Source: Ottelia alismoides (taxonomy: Eukaryota; Streptophyta; Magnoliopsida; Alismatales; Hydrocharitaceae). From it: a DNA stretch of 64,000 nt. The stretch lies in the NCBI GenBank assembly GCA_037367405.1, contig JAZKJV010010760.1, forward strand, positions 450,001 through 514,000, written 5' to 3'. A program made the position numbers and the translations under genes. A model generated the notes under the pieces. That model was not told the origin of the DNA. It saw only the letters and a list, made by a program, of their open reading frames with translations, and made no database searches. Every line of letters begins with the position of its first letter. The first letter of the stretch is position 1. Positions 33,999 to 44,039 of the stretch are shown one piece after another.

Positions 33999-34059
33999 TT
34001 GTCTACAATACCATAGATGGGGGTAGTTGCATGTGTAGACTTCAAGCAACTATCCCCAT
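33999..34059 (-). promoter_or_regulatory. Leader stem-loop / pseudoknot of E8
   Basis: On the minus strand ATGGGGATAGTTGC (34059-34046) pairs with GCAACTACCCCCAT (34030-34017), 13 of 14 pairs, around a 15-nt loop containing GTCTACA. TGTAGAC, the exact complement of the loop word, lies downstream at about 34005-33999. It is about 40 nt upstream of the gag start. Same design in E7, E10 and E12. Confidence 0.7.
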
Positions 34060-34069
34060 GAAGATCTTC

Positions 34070-34480
34070 GTGTTAAGCCCTACACGCACGCAGGATGCAC
34101 AGGTGCGCACGCAAGATGCACAGGTGGATGCACAAGAGATGCGTGCACGCAAGATGCACTGGTGCGCTATATGCACGCTGGATGCAAGCTACAACGCGCA
34201 CGCGCGCAGGGATGCGCAAGAGGCGCACCTGCGATGTACAGGCGACGCACTGGTGGTGCGCTAGAATGCGCAGGAGGTGCACAGGAGATGCGCAAGGCTG
34301 CGCAGATCACAGGGGGTGCGCAAGGATGCGCACAGGCGAGCGAAGCGCATAACCCGCGTGTGCACGATGCGCACGGTGGAGGCGCACAGCACGGGTGCGC
34401 ACGGTGAAGGCGCACAGCACGCGTGTGCGCAGGTGCGCACTGAGAGGGCGGCGCCGATGGAGCTCGGGCGGCGCCGATGG
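34070..34480 (-). repeat. TGCGCA-rich leader of E8
   Basis: About 400 bp of low-complexity sequence built from TGCGCA, GATGCGC and GTGCGCAC words; I count about 11 TGCGCA palindromes. No long coding frame is credible despite overlapping open frames on both strands. Confidence 0.8.
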
Positions 34481-34519
34481 GGCGAGAAGAAGAAGAAAGG
34501 GGGGGGGCGGGTGTGGTGG

Positions 34520-34536
34520 GGTTAGGGTTAGGGTTT
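34520..34536 (-). promoter_or_regulatory. Telo-box-like motif in E8 leader
   Basis: The minus strand reads AAACCCTAACCCTAACC about 25 bp inside the primer site. It is two to three telomere-like units, matching the plant telo-box AAACCCTA. A similar motif is at 56381-56401 in E12. Confidence 0.55.
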
Positions 34537-34560
34537 CGAGAACTCCGGTCTTGGACCGTC

Positions 34561-34572
34561 GCTCTGATACCA
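34561..34572 (-). promoter_or_regulatory. Primer-binding site of E8
   Basis: TGGTATCAGAGC on the minus strand directly next to the 5' LTR. Confidence 0.95.
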
Positions 34573-34715
34573 TGTTGGGAAAAATGAATGGCGTAATCTA
34601 TTCCATAAGCCCTAGCCTCTCTTATATAGGAGAGTAGCCTATGGGTAAATTACATAAAGAAGACAACTGAAAATATAAAATAACATAACAAAGAGGTACT
34701 CTATATGTGTCAACA
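34573..34715 (-). repeat. 5' LTR of E8
   Basis: 143 bp, TGTTGGG to CAACA on plus; TATA region TATATAAGAGAG on the minus strand. Three substitutions from the 3' LTR. Confidence 0.95.
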
Positions 34716-34720
34716 ATAGT

Positions 34721-36913
34721 ATTTTCGTCCAACAGGATCAAAACATCTATACCCTTTTGGGGTACGAAAAAAACCGACGAACACACATTTAACAGCTCTA
34801 GGAGAGAGCTTGTCACGACCTGGAGTAAAAATGTGGATAAAAGCCACAGATCCAAATACCTTGGGAGTAAGGGAGAATAAGTCTTTCTCGAGAAACATAA
34901 TCAAGAAAGGAACTTTTCTCCAATGATAGTAGATGACATGTGGTTCACTAAGTAACTAGCAGAGAGAACCGCATCACTCCAAAACGAATGAGGAGCTCAG
35001 CTCTGAATCAAAAGAGTCCTCGTGACATCCAAAAGATGACGGTGTTTGCGTTCAGCAATACCATTCTGCTGGGAAGCACACGAAGTCTGATGAACAACAC
35101 CAAATAGAACTGAGAAAGGCAGACACATGTAAAGTAGAAAAGTCCAAGGCATTGTCGCGAATAAATTTCACATTAGCAGAAAAAATGTTCTTGATTTCAA
35201 TAAGAAAAGATTTGATAACGGGACGAGCTTCAGACTTATTCTTTAACAGAAAAACCCAAGATAATCTAGTGAAATCATCAACACCAACCATATAGAACCG
35301 ATGTCCCTGATGATCCGGAACACGACTAGGACCCTATATGTCAAAATGAAGCAGCTCAAACAGATGACTACTGTGACGACTCTGACGACTCGAAAAAGAG
35401 GAACGATGGTGCTTCCCAAGCTAACACGCCTCCCACTCCAAGGTAGTACGAGTAGAGATCTGTGGAAGAACATGACACAGCTTCTGCAGAGGAAGGTGCC
35501 CAAATTGAAGATGCCACATTAAAGGAGAAACAGATACAGACGGAATAGTAGCAGCACTAGCAGATGGAGGTTAAACAAGTCTGTAAAGCCCTTTCTATTC
35601 ACAGTCACATCCAATCACCCTTCCCGTGAGTATGTCTAGAAACACAAGAGAGGATGGATCAAATATGGCACGACAATGTAAATCTTTTGTAATATGGCTA
35701 ATAGATAAAAGATTCATCTGAAATGCTAGAGCATGTAAAACATTATGCAAACGCATCGAGTGAGCTAAAACAATCTCCCCCTGACCAACAATGGGTAGAT
35801 GATCCCAATTAGCAATCATAACTTATATACTAGGAGGAATAGACCTGTACGAAGTAAACTCTGCTCCATCTCCACACATATGATGATATGCTCCAGAGTC
35901 CATGAACCAATTTGATAAATCTGAACTGCTACTACTAGTAAGTGCAAAAGCAACACCTGACGAACTCGAAAAGACTCTGGCAACGTGTGCGACATCTGAA
36001 GATCCTGTAGTCGAAGTGGTAGGAGTAGTCATCATCTATCTCATCCTGGAAATAATATCATCGAATCGTGCATCATGGGCAGGAGCAGAAGTAGGAGTAA
36101 GCTCGGTCTGTTCAGCTACACGGGCAGATGTAGGATAGCAATGCTTCAGATAGCATGTCTTAGAATGACCTGGATGGTGGCAATGTGAACAAGGGCCACG
36201 CTGACGACCTCCTCGACCACGTGGTCCTCAGCCACGAAACTGCAACGTACCCCCTCTGCCACGAGAGGCTGCCATAGAAAAAGGAGTCTGAGCCACATTA
36301 ATAGAGGATGTAGTAATTATGCTCAGCCTCTTGTAAACCTCCTCCATTGGAGGTATCGTCTCTCCAGTAAGTAGTTGAGTACATGCTGCATCATACTCAG
36401 AGTCAAGCGATGACAAAAAATACTCATGTCATAGTTGCATTCCGATATGTCTGTTGTTGGGCAGTGCTAGTAGTATAGGCATGAAGCTATGTAGACGCTC
36501 AACCATGCCTCTAAGATGCGAGAAGTGTGCATGAAGAGGTCGACCATTCTGTTTGGTCGAAAAAATATCAAACTGCAGTTGTATAAGTTTGCTTTCATTC
36601 TTTGTCTGCCCTTATATGGCTGCTAAGATATCCCACATAGCCTTTGTTGTGGGTTGATTGACAATATCATTGGCAATCTCCGTGGTGAGCATCCCGGAGA
36701 GCCAAATGCGAGCATAGGCATCATCTTGCTTCCAAGAAGCATTAGCCCTAGTCTTGTCATCTGGCTCTGGAGCTGTCAGAATGTGTTATAGCACTGCATC
36801 AGGGTATGAAACTGCATGGACCACAACTCGTAGTTGGTCACATACATCTTCACGATGGGAGCTGGGCCCTTGAAGGCATCGGACGAAAAAACATCACCCT
36901 TGTTCTCTGACAT
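34721..36913 (-). pseudogene. E7 gag, protease and integrase remnant
   Basis: Gag starts near 36913 (ATGTCAGAG), with the Trp that is a stop in E8, E12 and E13 still intact (ASWKQDDAYARIW). Gag continues at 36416-36228. Protease reads WFMDSGAYHHMCGDG at 35823-36035. Integrase zinc region and core lie at 35503-35052, with the second Asp in FIRDNALDFS. The C-terminal integrase (LTPKVFGSVAFIH, SPRAVKCVFVGF) is at 34904-34710, where E8 interrupts it. Many stops and frameshifts. Confidence 0.85.
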
Positions 36914-36960
36914 GATAGCAAGAATGCCGAACTCCGAAGCAAAACTGAGGAGCAGACTGT

Positions 36961-37027
36961 TTGAAATGAGTCTACATAATCACATATAGAGGATTGGTTG
37001 TATCTGTAGACTCATACAACCATCCTC
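36961..37027 (-). promoter_or_regulatory. Leader stem-loop / pseudoknot of E7
   Basis: On the minus strand GAGGATGGTTGTAT (37027-37014) pairs with ATACAACC.ATCCTC (37003-36989, one bulged base) around the loop GAGTCTACAG. Downstream TGTAGACTCAT (about 36975-36965) is complementary to ATGAGTCTACA for 11 bp. The stem sequence differs from E8 and E12 yet still pairs. Confidence 0.7.
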
Positions 37028-37089
37028 ATCTCTTGTTGTTGGAGGCTAGAGTAGAGAGTCATGAGTTATATGATGAAAAACACGAGCAA

Positions 37090-37420
37090 CCCTAGCAAAA
37101 TCTGGTTCAGGTCGAATATGCGCACGGACAGGCGTGTGGAGGCACAGTATGCCTGGTGTAGGTGCGCAGGTGCACACAGGCACAATTGCGCAGATGCACA
37201 GGGCAGAGTACGCAGGTGCACACAGGGGCGTAGGTGCGTAGGTACGCACATGCACAGTTTGCGCAAGCAGATACGCAGTTGCGCAGACTTGCAGTGCGCA
37301 CATGAGCACAATTGCAAAGTACGCGATGCGCGTGAGGGCACAAGCTCGAGTGCGCGATGTGCGCAAACTTGTAGTGTGCAGATGCACGGCTGGCTGCGCG
37401 CAGGGGATGGGCAACGTGGG
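37090..37420 (-). repeat. TGCGCA-rich leader of E7
   Basis: Low-complexity sequence with about seven TGCGCA palindromes plus GTGCGCAC and CGCAGGTGC words, between primer site and stem-loop, as in E8 and E12. Confidence 0.75.
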
Positions 37421-37527
37421 AGGCTAGCGCGCGTGGAGAAGAAGAGACTGATGGCGGTGCGCGGGGGGGAGGGGGTCGGGACGTGTAGGGTTAGGGTGGG
37501 ATACAGGAACCCCGGTCTAGGACCGTT

Positions 37528-37539
37528 GCTCTGATACCA
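37528..37539 (-). promoter_or_regulatory. Primer-binding site of E7
   Basis: TGGTATCAGAGC on the minus strand abutting the 5' LTR. Confidence 0.95.
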
Positions 37540-37683
37540 TGTTGGAGAAAAATGAATTGCTTGATATTCATAAGACCCAAGGTCTCTCTCATATAGTAAA
37601 AAAGCCCTCGAGTAAATAGCAAGATAAGTACATTAAGAAACGAAATAGTAAAATAACACCAAAGATATATAATAATCTCAACA
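37540..37683 (-). repeat. 5' LTR of E7
   Basis: TGTTGGAGAAAAATGAATTG to AATCTCAACA on plus; 144 bp. Confidence 0.9.
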
Positions 37684-38021
37684 GTTCCCGAGATGATGTA
37701 GGAAGTAGAGATAAACCCCTTCCGTATCATGTCACGAGTATGATTGCAATCTACCTCAATGTGCTTGGTCCTCCCATGTAGAACATGGATGTTGACAACG
37801 AAAAACGCAACATGGTTATCGCATTGCAACTGCAAGGAAAGAGGTGTGTCGATAGCTAAGTCCGTCAGAACGGATCTGACCAACATCATCTCAGAGCTCC
37901 CTTGTGCTATGACTTTATACTCTGACTCAACACTAGATTAACAACCATGATATGCTTCTTGTTCTTTCATGATACCGAAGAACTCCTTGGAGCATCCCGC
38001 ATAGTATGCACCTACACAAGT
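37684..38021 (-). pseudogene. E9 RNase H fragment
   Basis: The minus strand reads RSVLTDLAIDTPLSLQLQCD and GRTKHIEVDCNHTRDMIRKG, the RNase H domain of the short-LTR family. It continues directly from the pol tail left of E7 and is interrupted at 38022 by hAT B. Confidence 0.8.
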
Positions 38022-38445
38022 CAATGTTCAGGAAGGCGGTATGCGGTATTCAGTCGGAGGGGTCATTGCATAGAGAGTATGCAGTATGCAGGAGAGTATG
38101 TGGGGAGTATGCAGTTTTATACGGTTTGACATTTTTTATTATAAAAAATATGAATAAATATTTAATATTATGTTACTATCCTCTAATTATTATATCTCTT
38201 GATTAGAATAATAAATAAATGAAGGTACAAGGAACAAAACTATTGGAATAAAAAGTAATTTAGAGTCGAATGAGCAAAAGCAACAATTAGAAAGCATATG
38301 GCAACATGCCTTCCTCCAAGTGTTATCAATAAATACAAATATGCTCTCAAAACATGGACATTCAAAACGATGTCAAAAATATAAAGCGTCCAAAAAAAGG
38401 GATCCAAAAGCTTCATTCTGATTACCATTCATATTCAAATTCCAC

Positions 38446-38550
38446 TTAAGGAATAGGGTCCTCGTCACTCTCTTCTTCAGTTGCAAACTCGTCAACTTCA
38501 TCATTATCTTTCAATGTAGTAGGTCTTGATGCATCAACTCTTTGACTCGT
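38446..38550 (-). pseudogene. C-terminal exon of hAT transposase (hAT B)
   Basis: After a TAG acceptor at about 38551 the minus strand gives a 34-codon frame beginning TSQRVDASRPTTLK and ending EFATEEESDEDPIP, then TAA at 38446-38448. Acidic tails of this type end plant hAT transposases of the DUF659/BED class, from memory of the family. The catalytic RNase H-like domain is deleted. The call rests on position inside hAT B and the acidic C-terminus only. Confidence 0.45.
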
Positions 38551-38979
38551 CTATGTAGCACAAAATCTTCCAATTTGTATTATGTACATAGTTTTTCAAA
38601 AAAATTTAAGATTTTTTTTACATAAATCAAACTTTCCCGGTTGTATCCTAAAAACTTTTATAAAATTGCACATAAAAATGACAGACTAAAAAAGTCCGAC
38701 ATTTAATTTGTTTAGATTGTTCAGAACATCGTACATTTACAAAATTTTTATATCAATCATTTAATTTGAATTTGTTCAAAAATTTTATAAAATTAAACAT
38801 TTACATAACAGATATGGACATTTAATTTTATTGACAGAACTTCAAACATTTTATAATATGAAACATTAACATATAATTTTATTGACATTTAAATGATTCA
38901 GAGAACATCAGACATACTATAATATGAAGTGTTAAAATGGCAAATACTAATATGAAATAATAAATTTAACTCACAAAAG

Positions 38980-39470
38980 TCAAATACCAAGCTGTGAAGG
39001 TGACGATGTGATCAGAGATGCTGGTAGAGGAGTTGGCGGAGGTTGTGAAGGAGCAGGAGCTCGGGTTCCGTTGGCGGCAGCTACGAGCCAAGCGGTGGAG
39101 GCCATCGGCCGGAGCTGGAGGTGCTGGCGGAGAATCGAAGGCGCCGAGCGGAGCTAGGGCTCAGGATCAGTCACCATGGAGGTGATGGCGGAGGCAAGGG
39201 AAGCTCCGAGTGAAGCCAAAGAGGCAAGCGAAGCGCCGAGCGGAACAAGGGCTCGGAGTCGGGGTCGGTGGAGGTGCTGGCGGAGGCAAGGGGGGCTCGT
39301 CAGTCAAGAGTAGTTGGCCAATTCGCTGAGGAAAGCTCCGAGCGGAGCCGGGGAGGGGAGCGAAGAACCGAGCAGAGCTAGGGCTCGAGGTCGGCGTCGG
39401 GGTGAGTCACCGTTGAAACCAGGATGTGAGGGGGTGCGTGAGAGACGTGAGGAATTTAAATTTACGGTTT
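38980..39470 (-). other. GC-rich block in hAT B, possible first exon or captured sequence
   Basis: Unlike the AT-rich rest of hAT B, this block is GC-rich, with internal repeats (TCCGCTCGG, CCTCCGCCAGCACCTCC on the minus strand). It could be the 5' exon of the parental transposase or a captured host fragment. A possible donor lies near 38990. No long frame is preserved. Confidence 0.4.
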
Positions 39471-39686
39471 AAACCAAGGGTTAGGTGGGCCTGTTTGTAT
39501 CTTTAAATACTTTATCCGAAAAACAGCTGCCTATACGACCGCATATTCGGTATACTCGGCCGCCTATGCGGCCTGACCCGCCTTTAGGCTTGTTTGCTTA
39601 TACTCGGAGTGCCAGGGCCTCCGAACACGAGTATACGGCCGAGTATGCAGTATACTCGGTCGTTTTTTCTGAACACTAACATAAGT

Positions 39687-40126
39687 CATGATGTCAAGGG
39701 ATGTCCCTCTGCTGAAAAAATCCTATACATGGAGAAGACTTCAGATACCTGGGGATCATGTGAACCACATCCATATGGGCATGTCTCAACTACTTCATAA
39801 ACTGACTAACTTTGCTCATCGTAAAGGAAATATCAGCACTAGTAATAGTCACATAGATTAACTTCCCAACGTGCTCCTTGTATCTCTGCTTGTCCACTTC
39901 CTCGACATCATCATGATATAGCTTCATGATGGCATCCATGGGAGCAGTGGCACATCTGTAATCTAACAAGCATGTTTCTGAAAGGAGATCTGTAACATAC
40001 TTCCTCTGGGTCATCACAAGACTCCGCTGGTTCCTAGTGAACTCAAGCCCTAGGAAGTATCATAATTGGCATAGGTCGTTGGTGACAAACTGTTGTCCAA
40101 GAAACTCCTTAGTCGCACTAATGCCA
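39687..40126 (-). pseudogene. E9 RT C-terminal fragment
   Basis: The minus strand reads MMTQRKYVTDLLSETCLLDY, YKEHVGKLIYVTITSADISF and MSKVSQFMK, the RT-RNase H connection of this family. The match ends at about 40126 where a plus-strand Copia fragment begins. Confidence 0.8.
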
Positions 40127-40533
40127 TGTACATCAACATAAGCAAAAAGCAGGACACTACAACCGATTCAACAACAGAAGCCGAATATATTGCTCCATCG
40201 GAGGCTGCAAAGGAGGCGGTGTGGTTGCGCATGTTCATCTTGGAACTTGGCGTAGTTTCCTCTGATACTAACATCCCGCTACTCTGCGATAACACATGAG
40301 CCATAGCTCAGACGAAGAAACCCAGATGGCATCAAAAGATCAAGCACGTGGAAAGGAAGTACCACATCATTAGGGAGATACAAAAGTGTGGTGACATTGT
40401 CATCACCAAGGTGGCCTTTACCGTCAATGTTGTTGATCTGCTTACAAAACCTTTGACACAGAAGGTGTTCGACCAACATATAATGAGTATGGGTTTAAGG
40501 AATGTACCTGAATGGTTCTAAGGGCTAGTGGGA
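40127..40533 (+). pseudogene. Angela-like Copia RNase H, 3' end of pol
   Basis: The plus strand reads KKQDTTTDSTTEAEYIAPSE, AAKEAVWLRMFILELGVVS, PLLCDN, then WHQKIKHVERKYHIIREI, DLLTKPLTQKVFDQHI and a GLRNVPEWF end with TAA. It retains the STTEAEY and CDN RNase H motifs. The purine-rich AGTGGGAGAT polypurine tract follows, then an LTR. Upstream pol is missing. Angela is my best guess of lineage from the long LTR. Confidence 0.75.
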
Positions 40534-40536
40534 GAT

Positions 40537-41921
40537 TGTTAGTCGTGTTAGCCCGAGGCACCATTCCTACAATAAATGTTATTGTAGTATTTGATATATC
40601 AATAAAAGTTATAGGTTTATTACACCCCCTGTCTGAGATTAAATGAATGAATGCACTATAAAGTCCCTTAGTATAATTAGGGTTATGTGCCATGGTCATC
40701 TTAATGATTATACAACTGTTGATCCAATAGTTGAATCATAGAGGATGGTGCTCGAATGAATGTCTAAGGGGTTAGATTGAGGACTTATCAAGCACCGTCA
40801 AGTGATTATTAAGAAACGACCTCCATCCTGAGAAGGAGATGGCAATCCTTCTCTATAGGTTGACATCTAACCGACCTCTTGATGTAGGTCCTTTGCATAG
40901 GAATAGAGATTTGGATGTATCAGATAAGTTAGGCCAAAGAGTTGACTTAACGAGACCGAGATAACCAAATCCTATATCGTATACTATCATGATATAGGCA
41001 TGCATCCTCTAACCAGAGACAGATGTATTCTTATATGTCTAAGTATGTACATTTAGCATATCGATAGGTTGATAGCCTAATCAAGGTCCATACATCGGCG
41101 AGCTAGTGTGCATACAAGGGCATATGAGTAATATAATCTTTAAAAGGGATCATACAGGTTCACTTGTGAACCATAAGACATGAGCTCACTCATGAGATAT
41201 TGAGACCAGTCAAATTCCATGCATGGTCGTCTTGTTTTGGAAGCATAACAAGATTTTGTAGGTATGATATATGTTTTGGAAAGCATATGATCGATACCAA
41301 CTCTCAATGACCGAATGAGAAACTCGATGATAAAATCCTGAAGAAGACAATGTAAAATAGACAATGTAAAATAGATCTATTTATTCGGGTTTATTCTAAG
41401 TCTTCTAGTATGTATGATGTACATGTATTAGTAATACCTGAGGGTGATGTGATCATAACAATTGTATAACAATGACGCTTCCATTCCGAGGGAGTGAGAA
41501 ACAGGTCTGGATTTTAGTGACTCCTCTCAGTAAAGAAGTAATCTAATCTTAGTCCAAATGTTGGACATTAATCTGAATGTGATTCAGATGCAATGATAAG
41601 ATTAGATCTACGGCCTTGATATATTCAAGCATCTATGAGAGGTCCCTGAGATCCAGATTTGAGATGTGATCTCAATATCCAAGTCACTATATGCAGAACA
41701 TGCAATCGACATGTCCTTATCTCCAAGTATCTGCGGAGAAAGCACATTATTCTTGAAAGAATTCAAGAATCATTTCATTGATAAATGTGTATCCAAGCAT
41801 TGAGAAATAGATAATTAAATGTGATTTAATTTTCATGAATAATGTGAATTTGATTCATATTATTTAGATGCATGAAAATGATGATCTAATATAATTAAAT
41901 GTGATTTAACTATCATGGATA
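40537..41921 (+). repeat. Long Copia LTR (copy 1), 3' end truncated
   Basis: TGTTAGTCGTGTTAGCCCGA follows the polypurine tract. It is similar over its length to the LTR at 49987 (shared AATAAATGTTATTG, GAATCATAGAGGATGGTGCT, GAGCTCACTCATGAGATATT, CATTCCGAGGGAGTGA). It breaks off near 41921 at a gypsy LTR tip; TATA and R regions present in copy 2 are missing. Confidence 0.8.
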
Positions 41922-42056
41922 TGAATGCTAAAATGCAGATATTATTTACAAGTGCATGAATGATAAATAATGCAATCTAGATGAATAAATGCAGCTAATT
42001 ACTTGAGAACAAAGCGCTATTTTCATCTTTTAGAGCAATGAATAGCAGATTCATCA
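41922..42056 (-). repeat. Gypsy LTR tip fragment (LTR3)
   Basis: Read on the minus strand from 42056: TGATGAATCTGCTATTCATTG, then AAGTAATTAG, ATCATTCATGCA, and AATATCTGCATTTTAGCATT, the same order as the first 135 bp of LTR1 at 7275. The rest of the LTR is missing. It separates two unrelated Copia fragments. Confidence 0.75.
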
Positions 42057-42670
42057 ATCACGAGGTCAGACATATCTTTCGTAATGAGTAAAGTCATCCA
42101 GTTTATGGAGCGGACATGTCAAGCTTATATAGATGTAGTTACCATGATCCTAGGTACTTGAAGTCTTTACCACATACAAGGTTACTTTTAGCAAAGGGAA
42201 ATCTTCTGAGATCACAGCATGTGCGGATATCGAATATCACAATGTCCAAAAGAAAGGAAGTCAACCTCTATATTTGCAGTGCTTATTTGAAGCTCACTAG
42301 TCTCGTGGAAAAGTAAGAGAATGTTGTTGCTAGCACAATTGATGAATTTAATAGAAGGTCTGGCGCAATGAAGCATTGAGATGATGTGGGTTACATTTGT
42401 TTTGACTGGCTTAGATATTGATGTGCATTTTCCCATACAGCTACTATGTGATAATTAGGCTACATTGTCCATTGCCATCAATCCAACATTCAATGAGATG
42501 AATAAACACATCAAGATGGATAACCATTACACTAAAAACATGATATAAAAGGGATTCATTTATACATCTCATGCAGCTCAAGGGAACATAATGCAAACAT
42601 ATTCACCACGTCCATATCCAAGGGGTCATTCTAGAAGTATTTTTCTGAGCCTAGGATGATAGATATATAT
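42057..42670 (+). pseudogene. E10a RNase H remnant
   Basis: ITRSDISFVMSKVIQFMER at the start, then RNase H scraps (NEMNKHIKMDNHYTKNMI-like near 42495-42550). Degenerate, with frameshifts. It ends where the E10 LTR begins. Confidence 0.7.
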
Positions 42671-42817
42671 TGAGAGAATTCTTATATATCTTTGTCTTTA
42701 TTTATATTTCTCATGTTTTTCCGTCTTCTATATGTAATTTCTCCCTAGAGCCTTTCTTCAATATAAGAGGTTTCTAGAGCTACGTGATATATAACTTTTC
42801 TTTTTTCATTCTCAACA
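42671..42817 (+). repeat. 5' LTR of E10
   Basis: TGAGAGAATTCTTATATATC to TTCATTCTCAACA, 147 bp, followed by TAGTATCAGAGC (primer site, 42818-42829). Confidence 0.9.
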
Positions 42818-43094
42818 TAGTATCAGAGCGACGGTCCTAGACTAGAGCCTGACCTAACCCTAGCCCCTCCCCACCAAGATCCCTCCGCACGGGTCGCCGC
42901 CTCCTTCCACGTAGGGGTCGCCGCCCATCGCCACCTCCCTCGTCGCGGGCCTCCTTGCAGGCCGCCGCCACCGTGGTTATACTCTTGTCACCCCCGCTCA
43001 TCTCGTTCTCGATTTAGGTTCCCTTTTGGACCTCTAGGGTGTGAAGTGATCGTCTAAAAACATTCTAGTCTCCCAAAGGCGGCTTCGACGAATG

Positions 43095-43155
43095 GAAGAG
43101 GTTGCGGTATGAGTCTACAACCACAACCATCTTCTCATATGTTCGTGTAGACAAA
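43095..43155 (+). promoter_or_regulatory. Leader stem-loop / pseudoknot of E10
   Basis: GAAGAGGTTGCGGT (43095-43108) pairs with ACCACAACCATCTTC (43120-43134), with one mismatch and one bulge, around the loop ATGAGTCTACA. TGTAGAC follows at about 43145-43151 and is complementary to the loop word GTCTACA. The gag start is at 43199. Confidence 0.7.
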
Positions 43156-43198
43156 GGTCTTATTTGTTCCAGCCCCAGTCTTGGTGATAGTTGTCATC

Positions 43199-44020
43199 AT
43201 GGTTGACAACAAAGCTGTTGTTCCATCCATAGGAGGCTTCAAAGGTCCAACCCCCATTGTCAAGATGGATGGCACTAACTATGAACTGTGGGCCATGCAG
43301 TTCATGAGTTTGATGCAGTGTAATGACAAGAAGCATATCCTCACGGTGGAGGAGCCAAGTGACAAGAGTGGGATAAATGCCTCATGGGAGGCAGATAACG
43401 CCTATGCACGGGTATGGCTATCAGGGATGGTGTCTACAAAGATAGCAAATGACATACTGAATCAGCCTACTGCAAAGGCTATGTGGGACATTCTCGCTGT
43501 GACATACTCTCCAACGAAAAATGAATTGAAGATATTACAGCTTCAACATGATATCTTTACATCGAAACAAAATGGTCGACCCCTCCATACCCTCTACACT
43601 TCCTTGAGGGGCATGTTTAAGAACCTATACGACTACATTCCCTTGACTGCTATGCCAGAGCAGCTCAAGGCTTACAGAGACTCTGTGAACTGGGGCCTTT
43701 CCAGCAGCAACTCAGCTCGTGCCCAGATTCTTACAGATGCTACCATACCTCTAATGGAGGAGGCATATTATAGACTCAGCAGGCTGTCTATCTCCTCTGG
43801 TGGTAATGCGCAGTCTCAGACATCATCAGCTATGGTTGCATCTCATGGTAGGGGGAACTCTACTCCATGTTGTGGTAGGGGAGGATCTTCTCGTGGAAGA
43901 GGAGGTGGTCGATCACGTCAGTCGTGTACCTTCTACCACAGGATTGGCCACTCTGAGGAAACCTGCTATTCTAAGCATGGGTTTCCTTCTTCATCTAGAG
44001 TTGCAGAACATACTTTATAG
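43199..44020 (+). pseudogene. E10 gag
   Basis: Begins MVDNKAVVPSIGGFKGP and keeps the Trp (NASWEADNAYARVW) that is a stop in E8, E12 and E13. UBN2 region, then an RGRGG-rich stretch. The zinc knuckle reads CTFYHRIGHSEETC, so the second Cys has become Tyr. There is an indel near 43690 (SVNWGLSSSN). The frame stops at 44018-44020, while in E8 and E12 gag and pol are one frame. Confidence 0.85.
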
Positions 44021-44039
44021 GTTGGGAGTTCCACTCTAG

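Larger units (their letters stand above)
29605..34715 (-). mobile_element. E8: young short-LTR Copia nested in E7
   Basis: 5111 bp with LTRs 29605-29747 and 34573-34715 (143 bp, 3 differences) and a perfect ATAGT target duplication (29600-29604, 34716-34720). One gag-pol frame spans 33957-29755 with two in-frame stops. It sits in the C-terminal integrase region of E7. It is closely related to E12. Confidence 0.95.
27423..37683 (-). mobile_element. E7: short-LTR Copia, complete but degenerate, carrying E8
   Basis: Bounded by LTRs at 27423-27566 and 37540-37683 (144 bp each, about 14 differences). Target duplication GTTCA (27418-27422) versus GTTCC (37684-37688), 4 of 5. E8 plus its duplication (29600-34720) is nested inside the integrase region. 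Without E8 the element is about 5.1 kb. About 10% LTR divergence agrees with it being older than E8 (2%). Confidence 0.9.
38022..39678 (-). mobile_element. hAT B: 1657-bp hAT element in E9
   Basis: Left end CAATGTTCAGGAAGGCGG; right end, reversed, TAGTGTTCAG. Flanks ACACAAGT (38014-38021) and ACATAAGT (39679-39686) match at 7 of 8, the 8-bp duplication typical of hAT. Both subterminal zones are packed with GTATGCAG/GTATGCGG and CCGAGTATAC words. The interior keeps a C-terminal transposase exon and a GC-rich upstream block on the minus strand, so it is an internally deleted derivative. Confidence 0.8.
26981..40126 (-). mobile_element. E9: short-LTR Copia split by E7 and hAT B, 5' part missing
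   Basis: Segments on the minus strand are the 3' LTR (26981-27315) plus pol tail (27316-27422), RNase H (37684-38021) and RT end (39679-40126). They join in the right order once E7 (27423-37683) and hAT B (38022-39678) are removed. Coding similarity to E8 and E12 RNase H continues across both gaps. At 40126 it meets an oppositely oriented Copia fragment; gag, integrase and the 5' LTR are lost. Confidence 0.8.

Noticed and set aside
34520..34536. Possible interstitial telomere tract
   Set aside because: Only two to three units, and located at the same place in the leaders of E8 and E12; it is part of the element.
34073..34573. Several Cys/His- or Arg/Ala-rich open frames on both strands
   Set aside because: All come from the TGCGCA repeat in the E8 leader; frames exist in every phase, as expected for a low-complexity tract.
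37046..37534. Cys/Ala/Pro-rich open frames
   Set aside because: Same repeat-driven artefact in the E7 leader.
42818..43198. Open frames in the GC-rich E10 leader
   Set aside because: Short, upstream of the recognised gag start, and unlike the leaders of related copies.
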